Assembly (NCBI GenBank): GCA_902554195.1
Contig: CACDNT010000004.1
Coordinates: 1-48,238 of the forward strand
DNA from: an uncultured Pelagibacteraceae bacterium
GTDB taxonomy: Bacteria > Pseudomonadota > Alphaproteobacteria > Pelagibacterales > Pelagibacteraceae
Length of the DNA stretch: 48,238 nucleotides
Direction: 5' to 3'
Positions 1 through 9,716 of the stretch are shown here, piece by piece (the stretch's first letter is position 1; the number at the start of each line of letters is the position of its first letter). The notes beneath the pieces were generated by a model. The model was given only the letters and a program-made list of their open reading frames with translations. It did no database searches and was not told where the DNA came from. The translations under genes and the position numbers were made by a program.

Positions 1-1
1 A

Positions 2-193
2 TATGCTGAAATTCAAGATAATACAATTAATGAAAACGTTGTCCCAATCGATATGCTACGATTAAAATTATCTTTTTTTGGTGCACTAAAATTTGATCCT
101 AAGTCAGATAAGTGGTTAAGAATTTGTATGTTTCAAGGAGCACCACTTCCGCATGAATTAAAAGACTATAATCAGCATTGGGTCTACCGTTGA
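2..193 (+). CDS. C-terminal end of a CDS truncated by the window edge, function unknown
   Basis: Open frame 2 from the window start to TGA 191-193 (YAEIQDNTINENVVPIDMLRLKLSFFGALKFDPKSDKWLRICMFQGAPLPHELKDYNQHWVYR*). Confidence 0.55.
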   Translation, partial: YAEIQDNTINENVVPIDMLRLKLSFFGALKFDPKSDKWLRICMFQGAPLPHELKDYNQHWVYR

Positions 194-202
194 TTAAATT
201 TT

Positions 203-794
203 ATGAGATCTTTGAGTGAAATTGAAACAACCTCTAAACGCGCGAGTAGAGCATTGGGTTACTCTTGGGGAATAAGCGAAGAAGTTGGAAAAAGTGTAAG
301 ATTACTAGAAATGTTTAACTTTGAGGGAATTAAAAATTTAAATGAACAAAAAGTTTGAGAATCTTAATCTAATTAATGAAAATAATGAATGTTCTGAATT
401 TTCTTACTGCCCAATTATTTTAGGTGTAAGTTTTTTAGATCAAATTGAAAAAATTGAAAAAATAAAAACTATTAATTTTTCCAAAATTGCATACCCATTA
501 CTATTTTTACCCTTTCTTAGTAGAAGCTCAGAGGTTATTGGTAAAAAAATTTTTTTTAAGTTTGAAAAAAATGAATTTCTATTAAATATTAATGTTAATA
601 TTTCCACAAACTTATTAAATAAAAATTGTCCAAATATTGCAAACAACGTAGAAGTAAAAATTTTAGAAAATAATGACAATTTTACTGAGCAAGATTGGAA
701 AAGTTTATATCAATTATCAGAAAAAACTTTTGTTGAAGAAACAGAAAGTTTAAAAAAAGGGGCAGCAGGAGCGGGTTTGACTGATAATGATTGA
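203..794 (+). pseudogene. DUF3726-like protein, apparently split by a +1 frameshift at an A5 tract (348-352); fragments 203-358 and 342-794
   Basis: Frame 2 gives MRSLSEIETTSKRASRALGYSWGISEEVGKSVRLLEMFNFEGIKNLNEQKV*. Frame 3 continues as ..KFENLNLINENN...SEKTFVEETESLKKGAAGAGLTDND*. Removing one A makes one continuous ORF. The C-terminal GAGAGLTDND is recalled as typical of DUF3726 proteins. Confidence 0.6.
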
Positions 795-957
795 AGATGA
801 TAATATAAAAGATCAGCATAACACAAACGCTGATGAGTTAAATGATATCTGTGATGAATGTAAAAAAACTGATGAAAGTGTTACCCAAAATTTAATTTTG
901 ACTGGATTTAAAATTTGTAAATCATGTAGGGTTTCGAAAACAATCTTTCCAATTTAG
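787..957 (+). CDS. Small double-CxxC (zinc-ribbon-like) protein, 56 aa
   Basis: ATG 787 overlaps the upstream stop; MIEDDNIKDQHNTNADELNDICDECKKTDESVTQNLILTGFKICKSCRVSKTIFPI*; CDEC and CKSC motifs. Confidence 0.6.
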   Translation: MIEDDNIKDQHNTNADELNDICDECKKTDESVTQNLILTGFKICKSCRVSKTIFPI

Positions 958-1496
958 ATACTATTTATTGGTAAAGCATTCATTCTACTCATCACAAAAG
1001 ATATTGATAAAAAAGCAATAATTAAAAAAGATAAAAATACTATTCCAAAGGATTTAAAATTAGATTTTAAATTTAAAATTTGTTTTGTTGAAATAATTAA
1101 TCCTGCAAAAATCCAGAATTGAGTGAGAAAAATGATTGGTATCATTAATTCAGGGGTTAAAGCAAAAAATCTAATCAAACCTGGTGCATGAGCAAAACCA
1201 ACTGCTATCAAAACTTTTTTAAAAGGTACCTTTGTTTGTTTATCTGGAAATAATTTTACACCAATTACATATATAAAAATTGCCCATATGAACCATGTTA
1301 AAATTGCCGTAAGACCAGACATTCCAATAGCTGTTTTCACGACGGTATTAGCAGCCACTGCTCCTGCTACACCATCTAATATCATTATTAAACCTGCAAA
1401 ATAAATAGCAGCCTCACCAAAATTTTTACTATCGCTATAAAGAGTTTTATCTAATTTTATAGATTTAAAAATTATATTTAAAAATTCAGCAAACAT
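954..1496 (-). CDS. YIP1-family-like integral membrane protein
   Basis: 180-aa ORF with several hydrophobic helices and Yip1-like layout. Confidence 0.6.
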   Translation of the reverse strand: MFAEFLNIIFKSIKLDKTLYSDSKNFGEAAIYFAGLIMILDGVAGAVAANTVVKTAIGMSGLTAILTWFIWAIFIYVIGVKLFPDKQTKVPFKKVLIAVGFAHAPGLIRFFALTPELMIPIIFLTQFWIFAGLIISTKQILNLKSNFKSFGIVFLSFLIIAFLSISFVMSRMNALPINSI

Positions 1497-1601
1497 TTAT
1501 TTTTTCTTATTTTTTTGATCTTTGTAAGACACAATCAATGGAAAGAGTAATAATGCAATAGCGATGATAATGCAAACTGCAATAATGAAACTTTTTGTCA
1601 T
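1497..1601 (-). CDS. Small single-TM protein, 34 aa
   Basis: Reverse-strand ORF MTKSFIIAVCIIIAIALLLFPLIVSYKDQKNKKK*, packed between two same-strand genes. Confidence 0.45.
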   Translation of the reverse strand: MTKSFIIAVCIIIAIALLLFPLIVSYKDQKNKKK

Positions 1602-1642
1602 TTGTAATTTTTAGGGGAGCCTAAACTCCCCTAAAAAAATAA

Positions 1643-3007
1643 TTAACCAGATACCACTTCTCTTGTATTAGCGTTGTAAGATTCCTTAAATGGAATATCG
1701 ACTATAATAGCATCAACGGGTGTTCCTGGTTTGTCTGAATATTTCTCTGGTAAATGAACTTTAAATTTAGTTCCAACTTTACCTTTAGGAAAGCCATTTG
1801 CATTTAAAGTTCCATCAAATGGAACATATCCCATAGCAATATTAGTTTTCTTTTCAGGATGCCACCACGGTGATGTTATAAAACCAACTGGATCACCACC
1901 ATTTGCATTAGATATCAACCAAAAATCCGGTGCATAATCATCTATTGGTTTTCCTCCCAACTCAAGACCAACCAACTGTAACTTATATGGTTTTTTTCCT
2001 GCTTTAATTTCAGCCTTCATTTTCTCAAGAGCTTTTTTTCCGACGTAATCAGAAGTTTTTTTCCATTCTCCTTTTCCTGATAAAGAAACTTGATAACCTA
2101 AGTTACATTGAAAAGGATTATGTTGTTGATCCATATCTTGACCCCAAGAAAGAATTCCTGCTTGAATTCTTCTATGGTGAGCAGGAGCAATAACCATCAG
2201 TTGATGTTTTTTTCCAGCCTCAAGAACAGCATTCCACATCTCGTCAGCATATAAAGTTGCATTCCTTAAATATATTTCATATCCAGCTTCACCTGAAAAA
2301 CCTGATTGAGAGATAACACAACTTCTTCCTGCAACCTTAACCTCTGCTAAACCATAGAAAGGCATATTTTCTAAATCAACCTGATCACCTAGCAAATCTT
2401 TCATAAGCGCTTTTGATTTAGGCCCTTGAATTTGAACAGGACATGCATCAATTTCTTCAATAGTACAATTAAATTTCCCGTCTGCATTAACGCCTTGAAG
2501 ATACATCCCTATGTCAGAGTCCGATAAAGAAAACCAAAATTCATCTTTTGCAATTCTTAAAAGAATTGGATCATTTAAAACTCCTCCGTAAGCGTTACAT
2601 AAAATTACATATCTTGCTCGCATCGGAGAGATTTTTGTTGCATCTCGAGTTATCACGTAATCAACAAATTTTTCTGCATCAGGACCCTTTACTTGGATCT
2701 GTCTTTCAACAGCAACATTCCACATAGTTACATGATTTACAATTGCATCATACTCAACCATTGCACCACCATCTTCAGGTTTCACATATCCCCTTGGATG
2801 ATAAATTCGATTATAAACAGTTGCTCTCCAACAACCTGCTTGCATTGATAAATGCCAATATGGTGATTTTCTTACTCTTGTTGAAATTAACATTTCAACT
2901 TTTGTAGGCCCACTTTGTCTTAAATTGTATGGTACTTTTCGATCTGACTGATCAACAGAAGTAGCATGCTTTAGTTTAGTATAGTCAAATTCTTTAGACA
3001 TAACCAT
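1643..3007 (-). CDS. GcvT-family THF-dependent demethylase/aminomethyltransferase (DmdA/LigM-like paralog)
   Basis: 454 aa; VERQIQVKGPDAEKFVDYVITRD, NDPILLRIAKDEFWFSLSDSDI, VQIQGPKSKALM and SGFSGEAGYEIYL are GcvT/DmdA-type motifs. Confidence 0.75.
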   Translation of the reverse strand: MVMSKEFDYTKLKHATSVDQSDRKVPYNLRQSGPTKVEMLISTRVRKSPYWHLSMQAGCWRATVYNRIYHPRGYVKPEDGGAMVEYDAIVNHVTMWNVAVERQIQVKGPDAEKFVDYVITRDATKISPMRARYVILCNAYGGVLNDPILLRIAKDEFWFSLSDSDIGMYLQGVNADGKFNCTIEEIDACPVQIQGPKSKALMKDLLGDQVDLENMPFYGLAEVKVAGRSCVISQSGFSGEAGYEIYLRNATLYADEMWNAVLEAGKKHQLMVIAPAHHRRIQAGILSWGQDMDQQHNPFQCNLGYQVSLSGKGEWKKTSDYVGKKALEKMKAEIKAGKKPYKLQLVGLELGGKPIDDYAPDFWLISNANGGDPVGFITSPWWHPEKKTNIAMGYVPFDGTLNANGFPKGKVGTKFKVHLPEKYSDKPGTPVDAIIVDIPFKESYNANTREVVSG

Positions 3008-3758
3008 TCTCCTTCAACCACTTGTTTGTTTCCTTCAAGCCGCCGAATGTATAAATGTGGAAGAAATCAGTATGCGATTTAACTTTCCCAATTAGATCAT
3101 TAGGGTCTTTAGGTTTTAATAAATCTAACGCCTTAGTAAAATTAGATTTAAGAAAATTTAAGGAATTTTTTGCTCCAACAATATTTGCAAATTTAATTAA
3201 GCTTGATATTTTTAGAGGCCCAGTAATTCCAACATGCACTGGTACGCTTTGTTTAGAAACAAAATCTATAATAGGCTGGGGATCTAATAACCACTGTGTT
3301 ACTATATAATCAGCATAAGGCTTTTTATCTATCATAGCTTTTTCTAAATCTGAATCGGATATATCAGGACTCCCCTCTGGGTGTCCAGCAATTCCTATTG
3401 TCATCTTCTCAAAATAACCAGTCTCTAAAAGTTGAAACGAGCTATCAAATTTTCCCATAGGCTCTCTTCCGCCACCAATTACTAAAACTTGTTTAACTCC
3501 ACCATCTTTACACCTAGAAACATAATCTTTTAGTTGCTTTTCATCTTGCATTGATCTTGCTGGAAAGTGAGGTACTGGATTGAAACCTTTTTTAACTAAC
3601 TCAACCGCTTGTTGTGCTGTTTCTCTATAATCCCCACCAGGCAACATTGTTATGTAAATATCATTTACAGGTGGAACAGTGTCGAGATCTGTTGTTGGGC
3701 TTATTTCTAAAGAAAAATTCATTTTACAGATCATTATCTTTTTTGAAAAAGCTGTCAA
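2994..3758 (-). CDS. Methylenetetrahydrofolate reductase (MetF-like) family protein; probable start at MNFSLEISP
   Basis: N-terminal SLEISPTTDLDTVP is MTHFR-like; TIM-barrel segments ITMLPGGDYRET, VPHFPARSM, VLVIGGG, GIAGHPEG; overlaps the downstream GcvT-family gene by 14 nt. Confidence 0.7.
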   Translation of the reverse strand: MTAFSKKIMICKMNFSLEISPTTDLDTVPPVNDIYITMLPGGDYRETAQQAVELVKKGFNPVPHFPARSMQDEKQLKDYVSRCKDGGVKQVLVIGGGREPMGKFDSSFQLLETGYFEKMTIGIAGHPEGSPDISDSDLEKAMIDKKPYADYIVTQWLLDPQPIIDFVSKQSVPVHVGITGPLKISSLIKFANIVGAKNSLNFLKSNFTKALDLLKPKDPNDLIGKVKSHTDFFHIYTFGGLKETNKWLKENGYV

Positions 3759-3827
3759 AGAATTTTATCAAATGACGCAATGATATTTGTTGCTTAAAAT
3801 TGAGTGGATTGTTAACTATCTTAAGTC

Positions 3828-4235
3828 ATGAAGATTATATTAATTATGGGTTTGCCAGGCTCAGGTAAAACGACTTTAGCCTCTGAGTTAGTTCCATTAT
3901 TAAAAGCAAAGTGGCTCAATGCTGATGAAGTGAGAAAAGAAGCAAATGATTGGGATTTTTCAGCAGAGGGAAGAACTAGGCAGGCGAAAAGAATGTGGGC
4001 AAAAGCAAAAGAGTTCAGAGATCAAGGTAATCATGTTGTTGCAGATTTTGTTTGCCCAACCCCTGCTGCGAGAGCGCTGTTTCCAGCAGATTTTATTATA
4101 TGGGTTGATACTATTAAAGAAGGTAGGTTTGATGATACTAATAAAATGTTCGTAAAACCAGAGAAGTATAACTATCATGTTACCACTCAAGATGCTAAAA
4201 ATTGGGCACCAAAAATATTAAAGGAAATAGTATAA
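3828..4235 (+). CDS. Adenylylsulfate-kinase-like P-loop protein
   Basis: Walker A GLPGSGKTT followed by LNADEVRKEANDWDFSAEGRTRQAKRM, APS-kinase-like. Confidence 0.7.
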   Translation: MKIILIMGLPGSGKTTLASELVPLLKAKWLNADEVRKEANDWDFSAEGRTRQAKRMWAKAKEFRDQGNHVVADFVCPTPAARALFPADFIIWVDTIKEGRFDDTNKMFVKPEKYNYHVTTQDAKNWAPKILKEIV

Positions 4236-4609
4236 TGTCTTATAAATGGGACAATAAAAAACCAACTGCACAGATGTTAGGAAGATGGCAGCCCTTTCAT
4301 GATGGCCACTATACATTATTTAAAGAAATAATTAAAAAAACTGAACAAGTTTGTATACAAATCAGAGATGTACAAGGTGTGGATGATAATCCGTTTGACT
4401 TTGAAACAGTAAAAAAAAATATTGAAGATAAACTTAATCCAGAATTCGAGGGACGTTTTAAAATTATGTTAGTACCCAATATTACAAACATTTGTTACGG
4501 AAGAGGTGTTGGTTATAAAATAGAAGAAATCGTTTTACCTGAGGAAATACAAAAAATTTCAGCCACCAAGATAAGAGCAAAGATGAGAGAAGACGGTAAA
4601 CTTAAATAG
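4234..4609 (+). CDS. Small HxGH nucleotidyltransferase-like protein
   Basis: ATG at 4234 overlaps the upstream stop (TAATG); LGRWQPFHDGHYTLF and ISATKIRAKM match nucleotidyltransferase HxGH and ISxTxxR motifs. Confidence 0.7.
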
Positions 4610-4615
4610 TTTTTA

Positions 4616-5389
4616 ATGAATATCAAAATCATTAATCAGAATAAAGATATAGCAAGAGTTATTATTAATGAGCCAAAAACATATAACTCTTTATCCTACA
4701 AAAATTTGAGAGATTTAATAGATGTTTTAAAAAAATTAGACAAAGATAAAAAGGTTAAAGTTATTATTCTTGAGGGTGCTGGAAAAGGTTTTAGCGCAGG
4801 TCATAATTTAAAAGAAGTAAAAGACTTAAAGAAAAAAGAAAGATATAAAAAATTATTTAATCTTTGTTCAAAGCTAATGCTTCAAATAGTCGAGGGTAAA
4901 AAACCCGTTATTGCAAAAGTTCATGGCGCAGCTTATGCAGCAGGATGTCAATTAGTTGCTAGTTGTGATTTAGCTTACAGTACCAAAGATGCACTTTTTG
5001 CAACACCAGGTGTAAATATTGGATTGTTTTGTAGTACTCCTATGGTTGCAGTTAGCAGGAAGATTAATAGAAAACCTATGATGAAGATGCTTCTTACCGG
5101 CGAGCCAATTAAAGCAAATTACGCGAAGGAAATTGGTTTAATTAATGATTATTTTTCAAAATCAAAATTAAATAGCGAGACGATGAAAATTGCAAAAAAA
5201 ATTGCATCTAAATCAAATTTAACAATCAAAATTGGAAAACAAGCTTTTTATAAGCAGTTAGAAATGCCACTGAGAAAAGCATACTCGTATACCAGTCAAA
5301 TGATGACATACAATATGATGGCGATGGATGCAAAAGAAGGTATCTCAGCTTTTTTAGAAAAAAGAAAACCAAAGTGGAGAAATAAGTGA
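4616..5389 (+). CDS. Enoyl-CoA hydratase/isomerase family protein
   Basis: Crotonase motifs GKGFSAGHNLKEV and AAGCQLVASCDLAYSTKDALFATPGVNIGLF. Confidence 0.88.
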   Translation: MNIKIINQNKDIARVIINEPKTYNSLSYKNLRDLIDVLKKLDKDKKVKVIILEGAGKGFSAGHNLKEVKDLKKKERYKKLFNLCSKLMLQIVEGKKPVIAKVHGAAYAAGCQLVASCDLAYSTKDALFATPGVNIGLFCSTPMVAVSRKINRKPMMKMLLTGEPIKANYAKEIGLINDYFSKSKLNSETMKIAKKIASKSNLTIKIGKQAFYKQLEMPLRKAYSYTSQMMTYNMMAMDAKEGISAFLEKRKPKWRNK

Positions 5390-5574
5390 AAGTAAAAAAT
5401 ATTCTAACAATTATCTTAATCATCATTGGTATATATTTTATTTTTACCTTTAGAGACCATAATTTTAAAAGATCTATCGATGCTTGTATTGCAGGTAGTC
5501 AAAAGTTGGATCAACCAATGACTATTGAAGAAGCTAAGAAGTTTTGTGAAGAAAAGATAATGAGTAAAAAGTAA
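5386..5574 (+). CDS. Small membrane-anchored protein, 62 aa
   Basis: GTG start overlapping the upstream gene; one N-terminal TM helix. Confidence 0.45.
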   Translation: MKVKNILTIILIIIGIYFIFTFRDHNFKRSIDACIAGSQKLDQPMTIEEAKKFCEEKIMSKK

Positions 5575-5579
5575 ATAGA

Positions 5580-5981
5580 GTGGAAAATATAAAAGAAATT
5601 TTAAAAAAATATAAAAATATTGCTCTAGTAGGTGCAAGTAAAGATTTAACAAAAACATCATCTATTGTTATGAAATATTTACAAGACAATGGTTTCAAAG
5701 TTTACCCCGTAAATCCATCCATGAAAGGAGAAAAAATATTAGGAGAAAAAGTTTTTGGAAATATTTCAGAGATTGATAATCCAGTAGAAATAGTAGACGT
5801 ATTTAGGCCATCGAATGAAGTTGTCACAATTGCAGAAGAAACTGTCAAAATAAATGCAAAAGTATTATGGTTACAATTAGACATTAGCAATGAAGAGGCA
5901 AAAAAAATTGTTGAGACAAATGACATCATTTACATTGATAATAAATGCACGAAGATAGAGTACGAAAAATACTTTAATTAA
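5580..5981 (+). CDS. CoA-binding domain protein (YccU-like)
   Basis: NIALVGASKDLTKTSSIVMKYLQDNGFKVYPVNP and VDVFRPSNEV are CoA_binding_2 motifs. Confidence 0.85.
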   Translation: MENIKEILKKYKNIALVGASKDLTKTSSIVMKYLQDNGFKVYPVNPSMKGEKILGEKVFGNISEIDNPVEIVDVFRPSNEVVTIAEETVKINAKVLWLQLDISNEEAKKIVETNDIIYIDNKCTKIEYEKYFN

Positions 5982-6004
5982 TGAATAATTAAATTTTTAA
6001 AAAG

Positions 6005-6478
6005 ATGTTAAAAAAATTCGAGATAATATTTAAAGTCTTTATTATTCTTTTCTTTTCAATTTCAATAACTAAAGCTGAATTACTAAAACCTAGTAGTGAT
6101 ATAAAACCTTCCAAGGTTGTCGAGATTCAATTAAGTGGTCTTCAAAAAAACGACTTAAATTATAAAGATAGCGGGATTGAGCAAACTTGGAATTTTGCTC
6201 ATCCCAGTAACAAAAAAAATACTGGCCCTTTACCAAATTTCAAAATGATGATTAAAGGTAACTCATATCAAATGCTTTTAAATCACTTAAGCCATACAAT
6301 TACTCAGGTTGGAGGTGGTGACAAATGGGCACAATTTGAGGTGATAATTTTAGATAAAGATAAGATTTATCATAAGTTCAACTGGCAAGTGGAAAAATAT
6401 ACTGTTGAAGGACCCCTAATGGATTGTTGGTTGACCACAATGGTCTCTAGCCCAATAGCACTAGGAAGTTCAATTTGA
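6005..6478 (+). CDS. DUF4864-like exported protein
   Basis: Signal peptide; IQLSGLQKNDLNYKDSGIEQTWNFAHPSNKKNTGPLPNF is DUF4864-like. Confidence 0.65.
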   Translation: MLKKFEIIFKVFIILFFSISITKAELLKPSSDIKPSKVVEIQLSGLQKNDLNYKDSGIEQTWNFAHPSNKKNTGPLPNFKMMIKGNSYQMLLNHLSHTITQVGGGDKWAQFEVIILDKDKIYHKFNWQVEKYTVEGPLMDCWLTTMVSSPIALGSSI

Positions 6479-6534
6479 TTATCCATAATACAATTTTGTT
6501 TCGTTATGAATAAAAATTTAGTAGGAATCATTTA

Positions 6535-8967
6535 ATGAAATCTAAAGCAAAAGTCGTCGTAGTCGGTGGAGGAGTTGTTGGAGTAAGCGCTCTTTATCAT
6601 TTAGCAAAAAAAGGCTGGTCAGATGTCGTTTTAGTTGAAAGAAAAGAATTAACCTCAGGCTCAACTTGGCATGCAGCAGGTTTGCTACCTCTTTTTAATA
6701 TGAGCTATTCAGTTGGTCAACTTCACAAGTATGCAGTAAATCTTTATAAAAAGTTAGAGGAAGAGACTGGTAAGAATGTTGGTTTCAGTGTTGTTTCAAA
6801 TATCCGTTTAGCTAGTACCAAAGATAGAATGGATGAGTATCATCAGTATGCTGGTGTAGCTAAAACAATTGGTGTTGATGTAAAATTTTTGACACCTCAA
6901 CAAGTTAGAGAAATTTGGCCGCTTTGTCATACTGATGATTTAGTTGGAGCCATTCAACATCCAGAAGATGGATACATCCAACCTGCAGACTTAACTCAGG
7001 CACTTGCCACAGGTGCTAGGAACAGAGGAGCTGAGATTTATAGAAACACAACAGTGTTATCAATGAGACAAACTAAAGAGGGATGGATTGTTGAAACAGA
7101 TAAAGGATCAATTGAATGTGAGCATGTGATTTCATGTTCAGGAAATTTTGCAAGACAAACTGGAGAAATGGTTGGATTAGATATTCCAGTTATACCTGTT
7201 GAACATCAATATATTGTGACTGAACCACATCCAGAGATTCAAAAAAGAAAAAAAGAAGGTCTTCCAGAAATGGGTGTATTAAGAGATAGTGATAGTAGAT
7301 GGTACATGAGAGAAGAGGCTGGTGGATTAATATTAGGTCCATATGAAGATGGTGCACCAGCATGTTATGTAGAAGGTCCTTCAAAAGACTCTGAATATGA
7401 ATTGTTTCAAGAGGATTTAGATAGACTTGCTCCGCATATCGAAGGAGCGATACATAGAGTTCCAGCATTTGGAGAAGTTGGAGTTAAAAAAGTTTATAAT
7501 GGCGCAATATGTTACACACCAGATGGTAATCCAATTGTTGGTCCAGCCTGGGGACTTAAAAATTTTTGGATTAATGAGGGACATAGTTTTGGAATAACTG
7601 CGGCAGGTGGTGCAGGTTGGCAATTAGCAGAATGGATCGTTGATGGTGAACCCACGATTGATATGCTTGGTGTTGAACCAAGACGTTATGGAAATTATGC
7701 AACAAAATCTTATCTTAAAGCAAAAAATGAAGAAGCTTACAGTCATGTATTTATTGTTCACTATCCTGATGAGGAGAGACCAGCTGCCAGACCTTTAAGA
7801 ACATCTCCTTGTTATGAAAGAATGAAAAATCTTGGTGCTGTCTTTGGACAAAAATTTGGATGGGAAAGACCAAACTTTTTTGCAACAGATGGCATGGAAC
7901 AAAAAGATCATTGGTCATTTAGAAGATCAAAATGGTTTGATGCAATTAAGAAAGAATGTGAAAATGTTAAAAGAAATGTTGGACTTTTGGATATGACAGC
8001 CTTTGCAAAATGTAGAATAAAAGGTCCAAAGGCTGAGGAATTTTTAGACTACTTAGTTGCTAACAAACTTCCAAAAAAAATCGGAAGAATTAATTTGTGT
8101 CATGCGCTAAATACTAAAGGTGGTGTTCACTCTGAGTTTACAATTATGAAAGAAGCTGAAAATAGTTATTATTTGGTTTCAGCTGGAGCGAATTTGAGAT
8201 TAGACCATGATTGGATTCATAAATGGATGCCAACTGATGGTTCAGTTATATTTGAGGATTTAACAAATAGCACAGGTGTACTCGTTGTAGCTGGTCCAAA
8301 AGCTAGAGAGCTTATGCAAAAAGTTTCGACTGATGATTTTTCAAACGAAAACTTTAAATGGTTAACTGCAAAAAATGTTAATGTTGGATATGCTCCAGTA
8401 AATGCTATGAGAGTAAATTTTGTTGGTGAACTTGGTTGGGAATTACATCACCCAATTGAATATCAAAACCATATTTTTGATAAATTAATGGAAGCAGGTA
8501 AGGATCTCGGCCTTAAACCTTTTGGCATCAGAGCGATGAACAGTTTAAGAGTAGAAAAATCTTATAAACTCGTGGGAACTGAACTATCAATTGAGTATTC
8601 ACCTTATGAGTCTGGCCTAGACAGATTTATTCATCCCAACAAGGGTAATTTCATAGGACTTGATGCGCTAAACAAATGGAGAGAAAAGGGTTTTGATAAT
8701 AAATTAGTAACACTAGAGGTTCATGACACAACAGACTCAGATGTTTTAGGTAACAATCCAATTTATAAAGATGACAAAGTCGTTGGGCGAGCAACAGGAG
8801 GGGAATATGGATTTAGATTAGATAAATCTATTGCCTTAGCCATGGTGAAACCTGATTTAGCAAATGTTGGAGAAAAACTTAAAGTTGATATTCTAGGAAA
8901 AATGTATGAGGCTACAATAGTAGAGGAAAGTCCATATGATGCTGAAAATAAACTTTTGAGAGCCTAA
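6535..8967 (+). CDS. Dimethylglycine/sarcosine dehydrogenase-type protein (FAD oxidoreductase + GcvT)
   Basis: 810 aa; N-terminal [44 protein letters not shown]-terminal GcvT-like half ([22 protein letters not shown]). Confidence 0.88.
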   Translation: MKSKAKVVVVGGGVVGVSALYHLAKKGWSDVVLVERKELTSGSTWHAAGLLPLFNMSYSVGQLHKYAVNLYKKLEEETGKNVGFSVVSNIRLASTKDRMDEYHQYAGVAKTIGVDVKFLTPQQVREIWPLCHTDDLVGAIQHPEDGYIQPADLTQALATGARNRGAEIYRNTTVLSMRQTKEGWIVETDKGSIECEHVISCSGNFARQTGEMVGLDIPVIPVEHQYIVTEPHPEIQKRKKEGLPEMGVLRDSDSRWYMREEAGGLILGPYEDGAPACYVEGPSKDSEYELFQEDLDRLAPHIEGAIHRVPAFGEVGVKKVYNGAICYTPDGNPIVGPAWGLKNFWINEGHSFGITAAGGAGWQLAEWIVDGEPTIDMLGVEPRRYGNYATKSYLKAKNEEAYSHVFIVHYPDEERPAARPLRTSPCYERMKNLGAVFGQKFGWERPNFFATDGMEQKDHWSFRRSKWFDAIKKECENVKRNVGLLDMTAFAKCRIKGPKAEEFLDYLVANKLPKKIGRINLCHALNTKGGVHSEFTIMKEAENSYYLVSAGANLRLDHDWIHKWMPTDGSVIFEDLTNSTGVLVVAGPKARELMQKVSTDDFSNENFKWLTAKNVNVGYAPVNAMRVNFVGELGWELHHPIEYQNHIFDKLMEAGKDLGLKPFGIRAMNSLRVEKSYKLVGTELSIEYSPYESGLDRFIHPNKGNFIGLDALNKWREKGFDNKLVTLEVHDTTDSDVLGNNPIYKDDKVVGRATGGEYGFRLDKSIALAMVKPDLANVGEKLKVDILGKMYEATIVEESPYDAENKLLRA

Positions 8968-9716
8968 TGAAAATTTTAGTCGCAGTAAAAAGAGTAATTG
9001 ATTACAATGTTCAAGTCAGAGTTAAAGAGGATAACACTGGTGTAGTAACTGATAATGTTAAGATGTCTACCAATCCACCAGATGATAATGCGATTGAGGA
9101 GGCAGTAAAAATCAAAGAGTCAGGAAAAGCGACCGAAGTTGTTGCAGTAAGTGTTGGAGAAGAGAAAGCTCAAGAAACTGTTCGTAAAGCATTAGCGGTT
9201 GGAGCTGATAGAGGTATTCTTATTAAAGCTGATGGAATTTTAGAACCTTTAGCCGTTTCCAAATTATTACAAAAAATTGTTGAAAAAGAAAAACCAGATT
9301 TAGTTTTTATGGGAAAACAAGCAATTGATGATGATTGTAATCAAACAGGTCAAATGTTAAGTGCTTTACTAAATTGGCCTCAAGCTACATTTGCTTCAAA
9401 GATTGAGATTAAAGATAAAAAACTTGAAGTTACGAGAGAGATTGATGAAGGATTAGAGACAATAGAGATTAATATTCCTGCTATTGTAACTTGTGATTTA
9501 AGACTTAATGAACCAAGATATGCATCTTTACCAAACATAATGAAAGCTAAAAAAAAACCTATTGAGCAGATAAATGCGTCAGATTTAGGAGTAGATACAT
9601 CACCAAGAATCGAGCAGATTAAGGTTGAGGAGCCACCAAAAAGAAAAGCGGGAATAAAAGTAAAAAGTGTGGCTGAGCTAGTGCAAAAATTAAAAAATGA
9701 GGCTAAAGTAATATAA
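8967..9716 (+). CDS. etfB: Electron transfer flavoprotein beta subunit
   Basis: [22 protein letters not shown]..; typical EtfB size and motifs. Confidence 0.96.
   Translation: MKILVAVKRVIDYNVQVRVKEDNTGVVTDNVKMSTNPPDDNAIEEAVKIKESGKATEVVAVSVGEEKAQETVRKALAVGADRGILIKADGILEPLAVSKLLQKIVEKEKPDLVFMGKQAIDDDCNQTGQMLSALLNWPQATFASKIEIKDKKLEVTREIDEGLETIEINIPAIVTCDLRLNEPRYASLPNIMKAKKKPIEQINASDLGVDTSPRIEQIKVEEPPKRKAGIKVKSVAELVQKLKNEAKVI

Noticed and set aside
1643-3007. Naming the GcvT-family gene dmdA
   Set aside because: Motifs are similar, but length and C-terminus differ from the characterised DmdA; the specific name is not supportable without phylogeny.
3055-3309. 84-aa plus-strand ORF
   Set aside because: Opposite the MetF-like gene, no recognisable family.
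3946-4190. Alternative-frame ORFs inside the APS-kinase-like gene
   Set aside because: The P-loop frame is clearly the coding one.
7190-7623. Minus-strand ORFs within the DMGDH-like gene
   Set aside because: Antisense to a conserved flavoprotein; His/Leu-rich artefactual composition.
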